From Montifringilla adamsi (lineage: Eukaryota; Chordata; Aves; Passeriformes; Passeridae), in the NCBI GenBank assembly GCA_017590115.1, contig JAGGNK010006448.1, positions 2,181,849 to 2,245,848 on the forward strand: DNA of 64,000 bases, given 5' to 3'. The translations under genes were made by a program, and so were the position numbers. Shown here one piece after another: positions 36,327 to 50,300 of the stretch (its first letter is position 1; the number at the start of each line of letters is the position of its first letter). Under the pieces are notes generated by a model. The model ran no database searches. It saw nothing but the letters and a program-made list of their open reading frames with translations, and was not told where the DNA came from.

Positions 36327-39300
36327 CTGCTGTCCTGTAAATCTCAGAACCTGTAAAGCAGACTAGTTTGAAGAGGATGCATCAGAAGATCCCATCTCAG
36401 AACAACAACCTCATAACTGCACCTCATAAATCACAAAAAGCCTCATAAACAGAGCTCTCCTTGCATGCGTGGGAGACATCCCTTCAGGCACTGGTGCAAA
36501 CTGAACCCAGGTCTTCCACATCATTAGTGGTTAAGTGACCCATGCTTCAAAGTAAAAAAGAAAGCAGGAACATTACCTGCTAGTTCTCTACTTTAAAATA
36601 TGGGGTTTCAGGGCATCTAAAGCAGAGTCTGAGTCACAGCAGTGGAAATTTTAACATTTCAACCACCAGGCCTCTACTCTCAATGGTAGAGATACAGATC
36701 ACCACTGCTCCTAGTCCTGATTAGAGGCATGCAGCACTGAGCTGCTCTACCTTTAAGGGGTTCACAAACACTAAAAAATTATTTTAGGCCTTAAGAAATG
36801 CAATACATTATAGCTAAAAACAATGACTCTGAACTTTTGTCGTCAAACAGAAGATTTAAGGATTTCACTTTTGAATTCTGTCACTGAAACCCCTATTGAT
36901 TGGTCCACTTCAGGAACAAAACACGCTAAACACCCATTTATTTTGCTGCATACGCAATTAAAATAAATGATTAATACTTGCCTATGACAAAGCGTCCAAG
37001 TGGCTAGCTGACGTGGGCATCATTTTAACACAAAAACAGTGCTGTGATAAGGTTTTATAATCCCATTACAAGACTTTGATAGAAGGGCTCACAGTTCATA
37101 TAAACTGAGGTGGTCTTCACACACAGATGAAGTACTTCATCACATTTCATGGTAACACAAACTTTTTATATACAAGGGACTACTCCTCAAGTGCACTAAG
37201 CATTTCTAAACACTGTTCAACTTCTGTACAGCTGTACAGCTTAGACAGCCCTTTATATTTAACTACTAACTAATCCAGTGCCTGCATAGAACATAATCAA
37301 TAGCTTTATTATCCTGGAATCTAATTACAAGATTGATCACCATTTCTTGCCCTTTCTGTCCCTTTATAAATATAAGTTTTCTCCTAGGGAATGAAAATAA
37401 CAGTTTTATTTTACTATCTGTCATAGATACTGTATTTTATTGAATTCAAAGGAAGTTCATTATCATACTGAAAGGTCTTCATTTGGTAAAAAAGCCCAAA
37501 GACTTTACTACAGTGACTATGCTACATGACGGAATACAACAAAGCTGATATACTTCTAGATTAAAGGAAGCTAATTTCATTTTATGATGTATAATGTGTT
37601 CAGCATAACATTAGATGGTGAATCAGCTCAGTTACCAGTCCTGTCGGACACAGGCATTGCTTAGAGGGACCAGGGCTGCTGTTGAACAAACTAATGACTC
37701 CTTTTTGGAGGGAAGCACTTTTCAAAAGGCTAAGAAAGCCAGCTTACCAACTGATTCACTCTGACTATTAAAAATACATCCCAACAGGGCTGATAGTTAA
37801 AATAGTAGAGCCAGCCGCCTGCCAAAAAACCCTCAAAAAACCTTATGTGTGAATTATTGGGGGAAATCTCAGGTTATTTATTCATACTGAGGATCCCAAA
37901 AGAGAGAACATTTGTTTAGGCCAGAATTTGCAGACTGTACCCTGCTTCAGGCATCAATGCTCTTTCAAAATGCTGGTCATGATGTGCCTAAACATAAAAG
38001 ACTGAGGAACAGCAGAAGACAAAGCAACCAATCTTGTTAGTATTACGTAAGATATAAACCTAAGAAAAGGAGAAGTTGGGCAAGTAAAACTTAATTCATT
38101 TTTAAAGGCTTTGCCTTCATCCTACTTCTCTCCAAAGACTTCTATATACAGAACAATATTAACACATCTGATCTTAGCAATATCGATTAAACACCACAAT
38201 TAACAATATTTCAAACCACCTCTTCCTTACATCCTAAAGTAACAGATACCACCATGCAGGGATATGTTTATCACCATGAGCTAAACCAGTTGCCTCTGGA
38301 AAATTAGTTTACTTTATAACTCCTTCAAGATACCAAAATAAGTCTTAGGATGAAAATGCAGCACTTGCAGTAGCAATTGTGTACAACAAAGGCAACAAAC
38401 ACAGTAAGTGGTGGTGCTTGGAAAGGTATCATTAAGTTCATGTTGAGTTCAATGGGCCTCTCCTGCATGAAAGGTTGTGAATGATGTGAGGCATTTTTTC
38501 CAGTATTTCCCTTCCAGATTAGCTTTGTCCAGTAAAAGAACTAGTCAGGCTATACTCAGATGAGCAGTCAAATCCTCCTGGGGAACAGATGTTTCTGGGT
38601 CTCACCTTCAATATTTCAGATCTGCCAGAAAGGTCAGATCCATGGTATATAAATAGTGGGACGTATGCCACTCATTTTCCTTCCATATACATTTTTGGTA
38701 ATGACACAGAACACTGTATAAATGAAGGAAGAATAAAAAAAATTAAAATTACATGAAACAGAGAGAAATTTGAATAGATTAACTCATTTAGTTCATCTAG
38801 CTCATAACTGGAGGATCTAAGAAAGCAAATTAGGAAAAGCAAGCCCTCCTTTTAGAATTCCTGGTCTTGAATTTGCCCTATAGAGGAGTGTTCAATGCAC
38901 CAACAGGGAAAGAGACCTGTGGGCAAGGTGCACTGAACTCCATTCCTCAAGCCAAAGGATACACGCAAATAAAATTTAAAAAGCCCCTAGAATAAAATGG
39001 CTTAAACCCCATAACGTATTATCTATTTAAATTATCATAACATGGTATTTCAAGTATGTTAGTGCTATTGAATTAATCTAGACAAACCTTCTTCCTTAAC
39101 AGGTAAGTAGCTTACAAAAATTTGAGAGGTACTTAGTTATCAAATATTACTCTACTTACAGTATTCATGGGTCAGCATGCCTCTTGGAACCTTGCTGAGA
39201 GTTTTAAGAGATGGGTTTTAGTTCACCTTAAGTTAACTTGACCAAATAAACTCAATAAAACACTACAGCTTAAGTCAATAAACCAATAACCTACATTAAA

Positions 39301-42300
39301 CAAGATAAAATCCAGAAAATTTACTAATGGCAAAAAGGAGTGCGTCAAATAAATTTTATTATTAGAATAACATGTGTTAGACTTAAGTATTAATATCTGG
39401 GGAGAGTATACTTTGAATATTTTTAAAAATCCACTAGGACCTTCTGTCATAATGGTGTACCACAAACAGGCTTCAGGCAGGCTAATGATCCTGCATTTCA
39501 AGGTCTACAATGTAACTGTTCACAGGTGAGCTATGGGAAAATAATCTTTGCCTATAATCAGTAGAGCCAGGAGAGGCCAGAGAGCTCTTGGGATGAGCAG
39601 GGCTGCTGTCTCCCCAAAGCATGAGATCTGGGCTTCCACCTAAAAAAGCTCCCCCTCATTAACCAGGTCCAGCTACCAGCTTACATGCATGCATTGAAAG
39701 GGGCTAAAACTAAGGTAAGAAAACACATCCCTTTTTCTAATATTCCTCCTGTATGGTGAAAAAAAGAGATCTCTCACCCTAATTAAAACATTCTAAAGGA
39801 TAAGCAAGGTTTCATGTTGGGAGCTGCATAATCAGCCCTTTTCTAACACTTAACTGCAGACCTCAAGCTGCAGGGTGGGTAGGTAATGAAGAAGGAAGCA
39901 AAGTATCTCTACAAAAGGACAATCTCATTGAGAAAACCTGATTTCCTCCATCTGCCACTCCCTTTCACTTTGACCAAATTAACTTTTGGCCAAAGGTACA
40001 CATGGGTCAGAATGAAGCTGCAGTAAAAATAATAAAAGCACAGTAGGGAGCACAAATAGCTCAATGTTACTCATCCAAACGAAAACAGAGCTGGTAATAG
40101 GATGCTTCAGAAAGACTTCTTTTCTTCTTCTTTAAATAAGGCACAATTTACAGGCTTTTAGAAGGTATTAGACTTCAAGGATGGTCAGAACCCTGAATTT
40201 TAACTAGAGCTTGGCTTTCCCAAGAACGGTATTAACACCTTGAGGGCAATCAAGAAAAGTACCGTTATTAAGCATATTTAATACCTGAAACCAGTGAAGT
40301 GTTTCAATTTGTTCTCAACAGAAAACTCTGAAGTGACCAGCACAATAAAAATATCTCTATAGTAATGAATTACTTTGATAAAATGGAGCAGAGTTCATTA
40401 TTTGCATTCATGATAGAGACATCTTTGGAAAAGAAAATTAAAAAATACATAGGTGATTAGAAAGAATGAGCAGGGCACATGTGAATTGCTATCTTTTCTG
40501 TTCTACAGTGTATCATAAAACTACTGTAAATTAAAATATTGTCTGAGTTTATATTACTGAAATCATAATATAACCTGATACAATTTGTGATTTACATACT
40601 ATTACTACAGATGTAAAACAAATTGAAAGATAACACAACACTTGTGTGGTTACTAAATAGCACAGGTGCCTGAGATCAAGTTCAGTTTGGCACTAAAGGC
40701 GATTAATTGGTCCACCTTACAGAATAACAATTTCTGATGAAGAAGACCGCAAACATGAAAACCAAATTTAATTGCCATTAACAGCAACCAGATTTAATTC
40801 TCCTCCAAGAGCAATAAGCTGTAGCTTTTTGCTTGCTTGAACTACCAAGATTACTACCAAAAAAAGGGGAGGACTGCAGACCCGGCCCCACATGTCCCAA
40901 AAGCCTTGGGGCAGCTAGAGGACCCCCACTCACTCCAGCAATGACTGACTTCATCAATGGTTAACTCTCACTGCCCTCCATCTGCTTATACCACAGTCAG
41001 AGAGGTGGCAAATGTTTAGCGGGGAGGAAACTGATGACTGAGTATTTGGCAGCTATAATCAGCACAGCACTTATTTTTGGGTGATGAATCACCACTTTTA
41101 TCCCAGCCACACAGTGCTGGTACATTCACTGCACAGAAAACCTCTTTTATGCAAGGGGCTGATGGCAGGACAATGAACACCTCTCCTGGTAGAGTCATAT
41201 CAAGAAACTGCTTTGGAGAGCTCAGAAGATCTTATGACCGAAGGCTGCTGTGTGCAGTACTGCTCACTATCATTTGCCAGCCACACACCAAGCTCTGGGA
41301 ATGCGGGACTACTTGCCAGGAGATCTCCAAATTCTGTTTATAGTCAATAAGGATCACATTTTCCTTCCTAGTGAAAACAAGACTGAGGATGCCATGAAGG
41401 CATGCAAGGTGTCAACAGTAGTACCAAGGGAGAAAGCTAGGTCGCCTCCCTTGTGAGCCCCTTGAAACTGAAGTCAAGTCACATCACGAAACCATACTTC
41501 AAAGTTCTGTCAAAACCTGGAATAAATGTGCAAAAATTGGAAAACTGGAAAAAAATGACTGAACAACATTTTCATACACTCAGCTGAAGCACATCTCCAA
41601 AATCACACTCCCCACAAAGCCCTTGGCAGCCTCACCACAGGCTGCCTGGGACCAGGGCCAGGAGACGTACCCGATGTCATCATGCGCCAGAAACAGCACT
41701 GCAGCTACCTTCCAAACCCACAGTGATGGCAGTAAGGTGCAGAGTCTTTATGTGGCACTACAGTGCACATGCTCTTCAGCAGTGCTGTGCATTGTCAAGA
41801 TTTATTGCCCTCCTCCCACCGTGCCTCTCAACTCAGAATCTGGCAGTACTTCAAGGACTGACCCAGGCTTTTGGTACATCCTCCATGGTCTTTTGAACAC
41901 AAATTTCCACCACAGCAGCGCTCTCAGTCACAGGATAATTACATATAGGTCAGCAACTATTTTCTGTGGCATATCAGCTGTATCACAAATGACATCCTAA
42001 TAAAATTATAACAGATCCACTGACATTTTGCCTCAGCATTAAGAGATGTGACAAAGTCAATAAACACATCATATGCGCTTCAGGGTAGTGAATGGGTGAA
42101 ATCAGTGCTTTTGCTTTAGTGTTTACTATGGTGGAATCCAGAATCCCTAACAAATGCTGCAGATTACTTTTGCCACCCCAAAATAGGCACCTCCTAACTT
42201 AAACATCTGCCTTGCCACCACCTACCAAATTACTCCATCCTTTTCATTCTGACTTTAAACTGATATCAACAAGTGGCAACACTTTGATATAAGCTCAAGC

Positions 42301-43689
42301 CTGACAATGCATCTGTTTATATTAATGTCCAACCCAAATCCATTCATTCTGGGATCCATCAAGAAGAGTGGAATAACAATTATTATTTAGATAGAGATAC
42401 ACATACAAACAGTATAAAATATAAATAAAAGTATTGAAATATAATTGTATACAGATAGGTATGTGTGTTTATAATCATACTACATAATTTTTTTAATCTA
42501 TACACACAAAGATGTAAGTATAAAGACATGTATTATCAAGAAAATTTTTTGAGGCCAGGTCTATTCTTTGACTCAGAGTTTCTACTCAGTGACCTGCAGA
42601 ACAACAGAAAAATCTCTATGAAACATAGACTTCACTAGGATATCTATTTTTTCTGGTTTTTTTTTTTTCACTTTTGCGAACCCTTTAGAAAAAAACAACC
42701 AAATAACAATTAATGAGCACCACTCCTTCCTTTTTAGCCAGTTTTTGTTACTATTCCTGTCAATATTACCAGAAATATTTTAGTTTGAGAATTTCCAACT
42801 CATTTCTGCTTATGACACCACCAAAAGCCTAACATTGTCCTAACATTGTTGAAGATCAAAAGAAAAAAGAGTGAATTCTAATAACATCAGCTCTAATCCC
42901 ATTAGATTTCAAGCTGTGCTGATGAATCTGCTCCTTAGGGGCCAATCACCAAGATGCCTTTTTCAGCTCTAGCTTCCTATGTTTTGTATCTTCAGAAATT
43001 CAGTGGCTCACGACATTCAGCAAGGAATATTTTTGTACTGAATATACAATATATTGTGGTTACTATTTCCCAGAAACAAATCCCTAACATACAATACGCA
43101 CTTGTTGCTCCCAGCCCGGAATCCTTCAGTGTGTTGAACAGACCTAACACCACAAGGCTATTGCTGCTCCTCTTTTCCACTGTCAACACTGGAGCACAAT
43201 TGTAATTGATCGTTTACAAGTCACACATAATTGAAAGGATGACACAGAAACATGTCATACATCGCTCTATAAAGCAATGATGTCTGCCTAAACATCCCTT
43301 TATCAGTTGTCCCGAATCTGCACATAAGTTCTATCCTTAAATTATCATACACAACAGTAGTAAATTCTTTTTAAAAAACCCACAAAATTCCTCATGATGC
43401 TATCGGATACATCACTACTTTTTACAGTGACCAACTGAAAAATTTTACTTCAAAACCACCATACAAACACAGTGAGGTGTTCTGCACTGCAAACTATTCT
43501 TTCTGTAATATAGTATCACTTCCCAAAATAAGAACTTAATCGATATTCTTTTAGTTTATTGTTAGTTCAAGGCAGTTACAATTGAAGTTTCAGTACAGTC
43601 ATGTACTAAGAGTCTGTAACAAGACTCAACAGTACCACGAATAAATTAACCTGTACATGAGGTTTCAGTAAGATACATAAAGAACTAAA

Positions 43690-43739
43690 ATGTAGAAATT
43701 GTTTTGTAAGCTGTATGTAGAAATCGTTTTGTAAGTTTA
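43690..43739. repeat. Tandem duplication, 25-bp unit
   Basis: Two adjacent copies begin ATGTAGAAATTGTTTTGTAA at 43690 and ATGTAGAAATCGTTTTGTAA at 43715. They differ at only a few positions, which suggests a fairly recent local duplication. Confidence 0.93.
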
Positions 43740-44074
43740 CACATTAGGATAATCTTTTTAAAAGAACACGTAGACCAAGATGGGTGATTTCAGGAAGGAA
43801 TTCTGCTATGGAATATTCTATTTCAAAATTTCCATAGAAACAGTAAAACCCATTTAAACTGCTATAAGGCTACCATCACTATTACTGTCTGAAACACCTG
43901 AGCCCACATCTATAAAACGTTCAAATTTTTTGGCACAATATCAGAGTGTGGGTGCCTGATATCTTGCATCCTGAGTTCTAAGGCCTCTGAAAAAAGAGCA
44001 GGGCCAATGCTGCAGCTGGAAAAATACATCTGTGACTATATATACATATTTAAGAGACACAATTAGAGCTGATC

Positions 44075-44092
44075 TACCTATCTAGATAGGTA
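44075..44092. repeat. Perfect 18-bp palindrome
   Basis: TACCTATCTAGATAGGTA equals its own reverse complement with no spacer. It contains two inverted GATA-type half-sites (CTATC and GATAG). Confidence 0.95.
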
Positions 44093-47000
44093 TTGTAAAT
44101 CCCTGTTGTTTACTGGAAATTGGAAATGTAAGTGCTGTGGTGGGTCTGGAGCACAGCCTGCTCGCTGTAGGGCAGAGATTTACCTTCAAGCCCTGATCAT
44201 CTGTCTTTCTGCTTCTTCCCTCTCCTCCTCTACCATGTACAAGGCTGCCACCAGTGGAAAACCAAAGGCGGTAATTTCTCAACCAACCTGTCACAAAACC
44301 ACTGCTGCACCGCAGCCGGTTAATCAAACGTGTCCCTTTTGAAACCTGCATGAAGGCACCGTATCTGCCACTTCAAATTAGTGGCTCCAAATATTCAGGT
44401 CCATTTGCAAACCACAGTCTGTCCCAATCCATTATCACATGACACTTGGTCAGCAAGCAGATTGTAAATTAACATTTCCATCTTCTGCTGTAGCCTTTTA
44501 GTCATAGTAATTACAATAAAATCGCTTTAATCAGCAGACTCATAAAATAACCAAGATGGATGTCTTTTATTTGAGAAGACCTTGTGATACACATTATGTC
44601 ACCAGCTGCAGGGGGAGAATATCAGGCTTTGCTAGGGCAGCAAAGCAGCAAGCTTTCTCACACTCAAGCCAGGAACAGCTATTCGAGTTCCTCAGTGATG
44701 CAACGCTTTCTGCTGTGATTAAAGTGAAACAAATAACATATTTCAGGTTTCCTCTTTTACTTTCAGTGTACTTCCAATGTTCTTAATAAAACACTCCCAC
44801 AAAATGCTTGCAGATCACCTAAGCAGAGACAGACGTGCTCTGTAATGTCATTTCTTCAATGTTCAAGGCAGTCTTTTCAACAGGGCTTATAATTAAGAAT
44901 GCTTTTGATGGCGAAATTGGGCCTCTGCTGCTAATCAAAGGACCAAAGACACCCCTCAGCATGCATAATTCCACACCTCTTTGTTTCAAGGAAATCTTGA
45001 CAGGAAAATAATGGTTCCTTCCATTCCTTTCTTCTCTGTCAGTTAACCACGGAAGGTTATTCTGCTCCAGCCTCCCAACTGCTGCAGCACAGATTACTGG
45101 AAGGGGAAAGAGAGGCACAAACTTCCCAAGAAACCCTCTGCATCATTTTTGCACTGGGGGTGAATGAACTAACCTGAGTAAAATGACCTTCACCAGAACC
45201 TATGGGTAGGTCCCAGGGAAATTCAGTGCTCGCTAAAATTCAGGAAAACTGCAGTCAACTAAAACAGTCTGTCCTTCAAACCAACCCTATTTCTGATCTT
45301 CAGATATCCCCAAATATGATCTCAGCTCAGGCACAGCTGAGACTCAGAAGTACAGCACTGTCAAAACTCTTCAAAGACTTAAAATATCTGGAAAAACACA
45401 ACACAGCTTTGCAAGCTTCTGTATTGAAATGTGTTCCATCTTTGAGAAATCTTCTCAAGATTACCAAATGATTGCATTTCCAAAGAAAATTTGTAGGGTT
45501 TGTATGGCAAATCTGAGTTTCCAAGTTGTAAAGCTAGTTGGTGCTCAAGGAACAAGAATTTCTGCTAACAGAGAAATAAATCAATTAAAAGGTGCACAAA
45601 AAGTAACAGGGAAAATGTATGCAAGCAGAAGAAAGGAGAAGCTTTGCTCTATCTCAGTCTTCAAGGCAGGTCAAACAGTTCCTGATCCTACTTTACAGTG
45701 TTTTGATCCTGTCATTGATTTATCTACCAAAGAAAGTAAAGAAGTTTCATCTTCAGACAGTTATTGAAATCATTGCAACTAAAGAGGTAAAAAGCACTCA
45801 GAAATAAACTATCCTCAATTCCAAAAGCTTTTTATACTTGCAAATTGCATTAATCATTCTTTTTAAAAGGTGGAAGTATAAACCAACAAATTTAAACACC
45901 TAAAAATTACCAAACTCGCAAAGATAGAGGTTGTAGGGCAATCTCAAGCATGAGTTAAATATTCCTGTGCTGCTTCCTTAGTGTTACTGGCCAAAGGGGC
46001 TTGTAAAAAATGTGGACATCCCCTGACCTCAGTTCTATTCCGTCTGTGCTACATCCATGCACCTCCCCCATACACAGCATTCGTTATTCACTGAATTTAC
46101 AGTGTTATTAGGAAAGGATCCATTTAAAGAAAACTCTGACATGAATTTTACATCAGTTTGTTCCTTTGGGTATTCCAGTAGGCTTCAAAGAGAATGTGTC
46201 AGTAATTAATGCAAGTTCATAAGTTTATTTCCTAGGAGTCGGCCCACATATGTGGTTTTGTCCAACAGGATACGTCTCTTGGCAAAGGCCTGAGCTGCAC
46301 TGGGAGCACCATCAGCTCTCTAGTGAGCCATCACCACTTTCATGTAGTCATCTACAAGTCCTTCTGAGAGAAGCATGGTCTACATTTTTCTTTCTTCATA
46401 CATTTCTTCACACATTTCTGATCATCTTGATATTATTAAATATCTCCTTTCCTAACAGACCCTATTTTTACTGGCTTTGTATTTCTTCTATGCTACCCAA
46501 ATAGGTATTAAAAGACAAGTGAAGACATTTCAGAAGTAACTGAAATACTTAATGTGTTCTGAGGAATGGAACAAAGTTTCTGGAAAGAACATTACTCCTA
46601 TCTTCTCGCCCGAACTGGACAGAAGTAGTGGTAACCACAGCCAACTCCTTCTGATTTGCAGTTACGGAAGGACAAGAATTGCATTTATAGGAGATGCCAC
46701 AGAAAGACATCTGGGGACACAAAGGCCAAAAAAGAAAGAAAACCTGAGGGAAATAACAGATATGGCATTGCCAGTTAAAACAGCAGCTAAACCCTTTCTA
46801 TCAAACATCATCATGTGGCTCTTGGAGCAGACATGAGGACAGAGAATTACAAGGGATCTTAGAGGGCTGCACCAAGTCATATTTTTAGTTTTAAATCAGA
46901 TATAAAGACTATGTCCCTAAAGGCCATTCCCACACATTAAACATTATCTCTTGCCACCCACAGAGATCACATGGCACAGCCTCTCCTTGCTCTACCCTGC

Positions 47001-47351
47001 ACTCCATACTTAAACCATAATAAAAGCATGGTCTTCTCTCTAGCTCCCCACTGCTGCCCCTGAAACTACCTTGTTGTCCAGAATTACTGATTCATGCTAT
47101 TGTGCAACGTGTTCCAAAATTTACTTGGACTTTCTTCCCAGACATGCTAGTCCAACCACTGGAACAGCAGGAGAGAGATTAAATTTGATACCAGAAGTTC
47201 TGCATCAAGGAGACGCCTATTTTTAAATTAGGAGCTGTTTTCAATCACTACCAACACTCTGTGGGCAACAGGGTTTTATTCTGATCTCAAAAAAAGAGCT
47301 GTTAGTCTGAAACTGAAAACTTCACAAAAATTAGATGACATTCTTGATGGA

Positions 47352-47366
47352 TTTTTTTTTTTTTTT
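47352..47366 (+). repeat. Poly(T) run
   Basis: Fifteen consecutive T bases follow GGA. On the minus strand this is an A-run, but no retroposed body is recognised next to it, so it is listed only as a homopolymer. Confidence 0.9.
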
Positions 47367-50300
47367 GCATGCATAAACAGATGTCCTAACCACAGCCACA
47401 GACATGAGCCAAAGATTATGAATTTCAACATGTGAAGTCAGGAAATATACAATGTAAATACTGAAAATTCAACACCAGATACCTTCAGATATTCCCTGTG
47501 CCCTGGTGAGTGGATTCAACCAAATATATGCACCAACAATCCAGAAGCCAAAGAATCCAGAAACTTGTCTGTGAAGGCAATCTAAACCCAAAACACTTCA
47601 ATGACTACACTTGTTTAGTGTCTCTCAACTTTTCTATGTCAAAAGTGATGTTAGAAAACAAGGAGAACGTGGTCCTCTAACACTCCATTCAATTTAGAAA
47701 GTTTGAAAAAAATACAAGTAAGCAAGCAAAGAAAGAAACCAAACCCACAGGCATCTTTTTTCTATTCAGCAGAAAGCAGAGTTTCTTTTAAAAAGAAAGC
47801 AGTATCATGACAGATACTCCAACTCAGACTCCTTCTTTAGGGCTTTCCTCCTTCTTCTCCCCCTGTCATCACCCCCCCACACCCCCCACAGAATAGCAAG
47901 CTTATATGAAGTCTTTGTACATGAAATATAAAATATACTAGTTCAGTATTTTTCCAATACCTACCATTAGGCAACATTTGGGGTTATTTTTACAACTTTT
48001 AAGCAAAATTTTCATTGTAGTATAGCTAGAATCCTGCAGACAGATGTATCTTGAGTTTTGACATTTGAACCCCACTCACTGTAAAGCTGACATGCTTGCA
48101 AAAACTAGATTGTGAACTCAGGCTCACAGGGTACAGCAAAGCCCACTGATGTGTTATCTCCCTGCACCTCTAAAACTTGCGTATTTTCCAAAGCACCCTC
48201 ATTGTTCAAGCACTTTCAACTCTGATCCCTTGCTGTCTAACTATCAATTTCCTTTCAAAGTCCTTTTCACTACTACTTTCCAGCAGTAATAAACACAGTT
48301 CTTTCAAGTAACAGCTGCCTTGCAGTTTGACACCATTCAGAAACCTATTAAAATGATTGCTACAGGAAGGTATCTTAAAATCAAGCTTGTCTCCAACCAA
48401 CTTTGAAATTATCTAAGCTTTTAAATACAAGTGTATGAAGCTCATTTTCTTTGCAACACTTGAAGCCAAGCAGTTACCTTAAATGACCCAGGGAAGAGCG
48501 AAATGCCAAGCAGCAGCTCTCTGATTTGGGCATGCACAAAGTGTGCAAAACAGCAGCATGCAGCACTCGAAAAAAAAGTGTCGGGATTTCTTTAGTCTGT
48601 GTTTTGAGTTGCAAGCAGTGACCACATTGCTTTAAGTATTTAAAATATAATAGCAGATCAGAATTGGGTGAAACACGATGCCTGTCACGGTATTTTTGTT
48701 TTCAAAGACTATTTAAGAAAAGACTTGAAAGTGTCCACAAAACCACAGTGTCCCAGACCCCCCAGTTCACTCCAGCACTGCTCTCACTGCAGCACTGCTA
48801 GATGTTTGTAACTCTCACAGAACAGAAAATTCAAACTTCACACTGACATTAACAGGCACACCAAATATACCATTGCCCTTTTTTGATTATAATTATGACT
48901 GGGACACACAAACAGGGCATAAAAACCATGTATTTCTCCAACACCTGTGATGTACAAGCAAGCAAGCAATGTAACACATAGTGTCACAGTCAAATGCCTT
49001 GGATTTTGTCATGTACAACTTTGAGACACCAAAATTCTTCAGAAAAGCCCTCCTGCACCCTTCTGTACCTGATGGAAGCTATGGGGAGTTTAAATCAATA
49101 TGGATTTAGCCACTCCTGTGCTGAAGAACACTTGGAAAATAAACTGAAATAGCTATGTGTTCAAATACAGACATGCTTTTGCACTGAGTAGTCTACAGAA
49201 TAAAAGAGAGGATTTCTTTCAGGCCTAAGGAGCCACAGACAGGACAAGCTCCTACAAGAAGGGGCTCCTCTCCTGTGACAGAATTTTCTACATCCTAAGG
49301 CAATACAAAATCCAAACTGCCACTGCAAACACCACCAGGGAACGAAGGACTGTATTAACTGCATTATGTTATTCACCTCATCTACAGATGCCAGAGGTTA
49401 TAGCTGCACCAGTCACTTTATCTACACTTGCATAAAGCATAGAGGCTGAGCCAAGTGCTTCCTTCATTTAATTTACAAAGAAAAGCTTCACAAATAAATT
49501 CTTGGGGTTTTTGTTTTCATTTTCATTAAAAACTAGTAGATGATTAAGCCCTTACAACATTAAGAAAGTGTACTCAGCATGAGACACGGTTTACAAGTAA
49601 ATACATCAGCTTATCATTCAACTCAGAGACTGACTAGCCTCGAGCAACTACACCAGAATCTCTGCTTTCACACTTCTAGAACTGTGCAACCATCACTGTC
49701 TAATTCAAATAAAATAGACAACCCCCCAGGAATCTTCCTGCAATTAAAGCAAGCAGCAATTAAGCACAAAATAGTTGTAAGGCTCTGAGAAAATAAGTGA
49801 ATCAAAACGCTCTGGTTCACAGGGCTCAAGGAACAGCCCCATGTTTGCAAGACCACTGCTTTGCTTTTCTCCCCACGGACACTAACCCAGAAATAATTTG
49901 CGATTAACTGAATAATCGATAAAATAAAGTCATCTTCATGTGGAAAACCAGAGCACTGGAAATATTTCTCTGTCTGCCCTGGGATGCCCTGATCCCCAAG
50001 GGAGCACTGACTTTGACCCTGATTCATGCAGAAAGTTTCCTAGACTTCAAGACAGACTAGAATCCACAAAAGTGTGAAATAGATTATAGAGAGTAGTGTA
50101 GGTGTATCACTTGGTGAGACATTTAGGTTTTTAGTATGTTGTGGATGGAAGCAAGATGCAGGGCACAGGGTGTTGTCTTGGGTTTCTTCTTCACGCTTCT
50201 TCTACCTTCTTCTTCATGGGTTTGGGTGGCATTTTGTAATTGGGCAGAAAAGTCTGCATTGCAGGCTCTTTGGGATCATTTATTGGGTTAAAAGGGAAAA

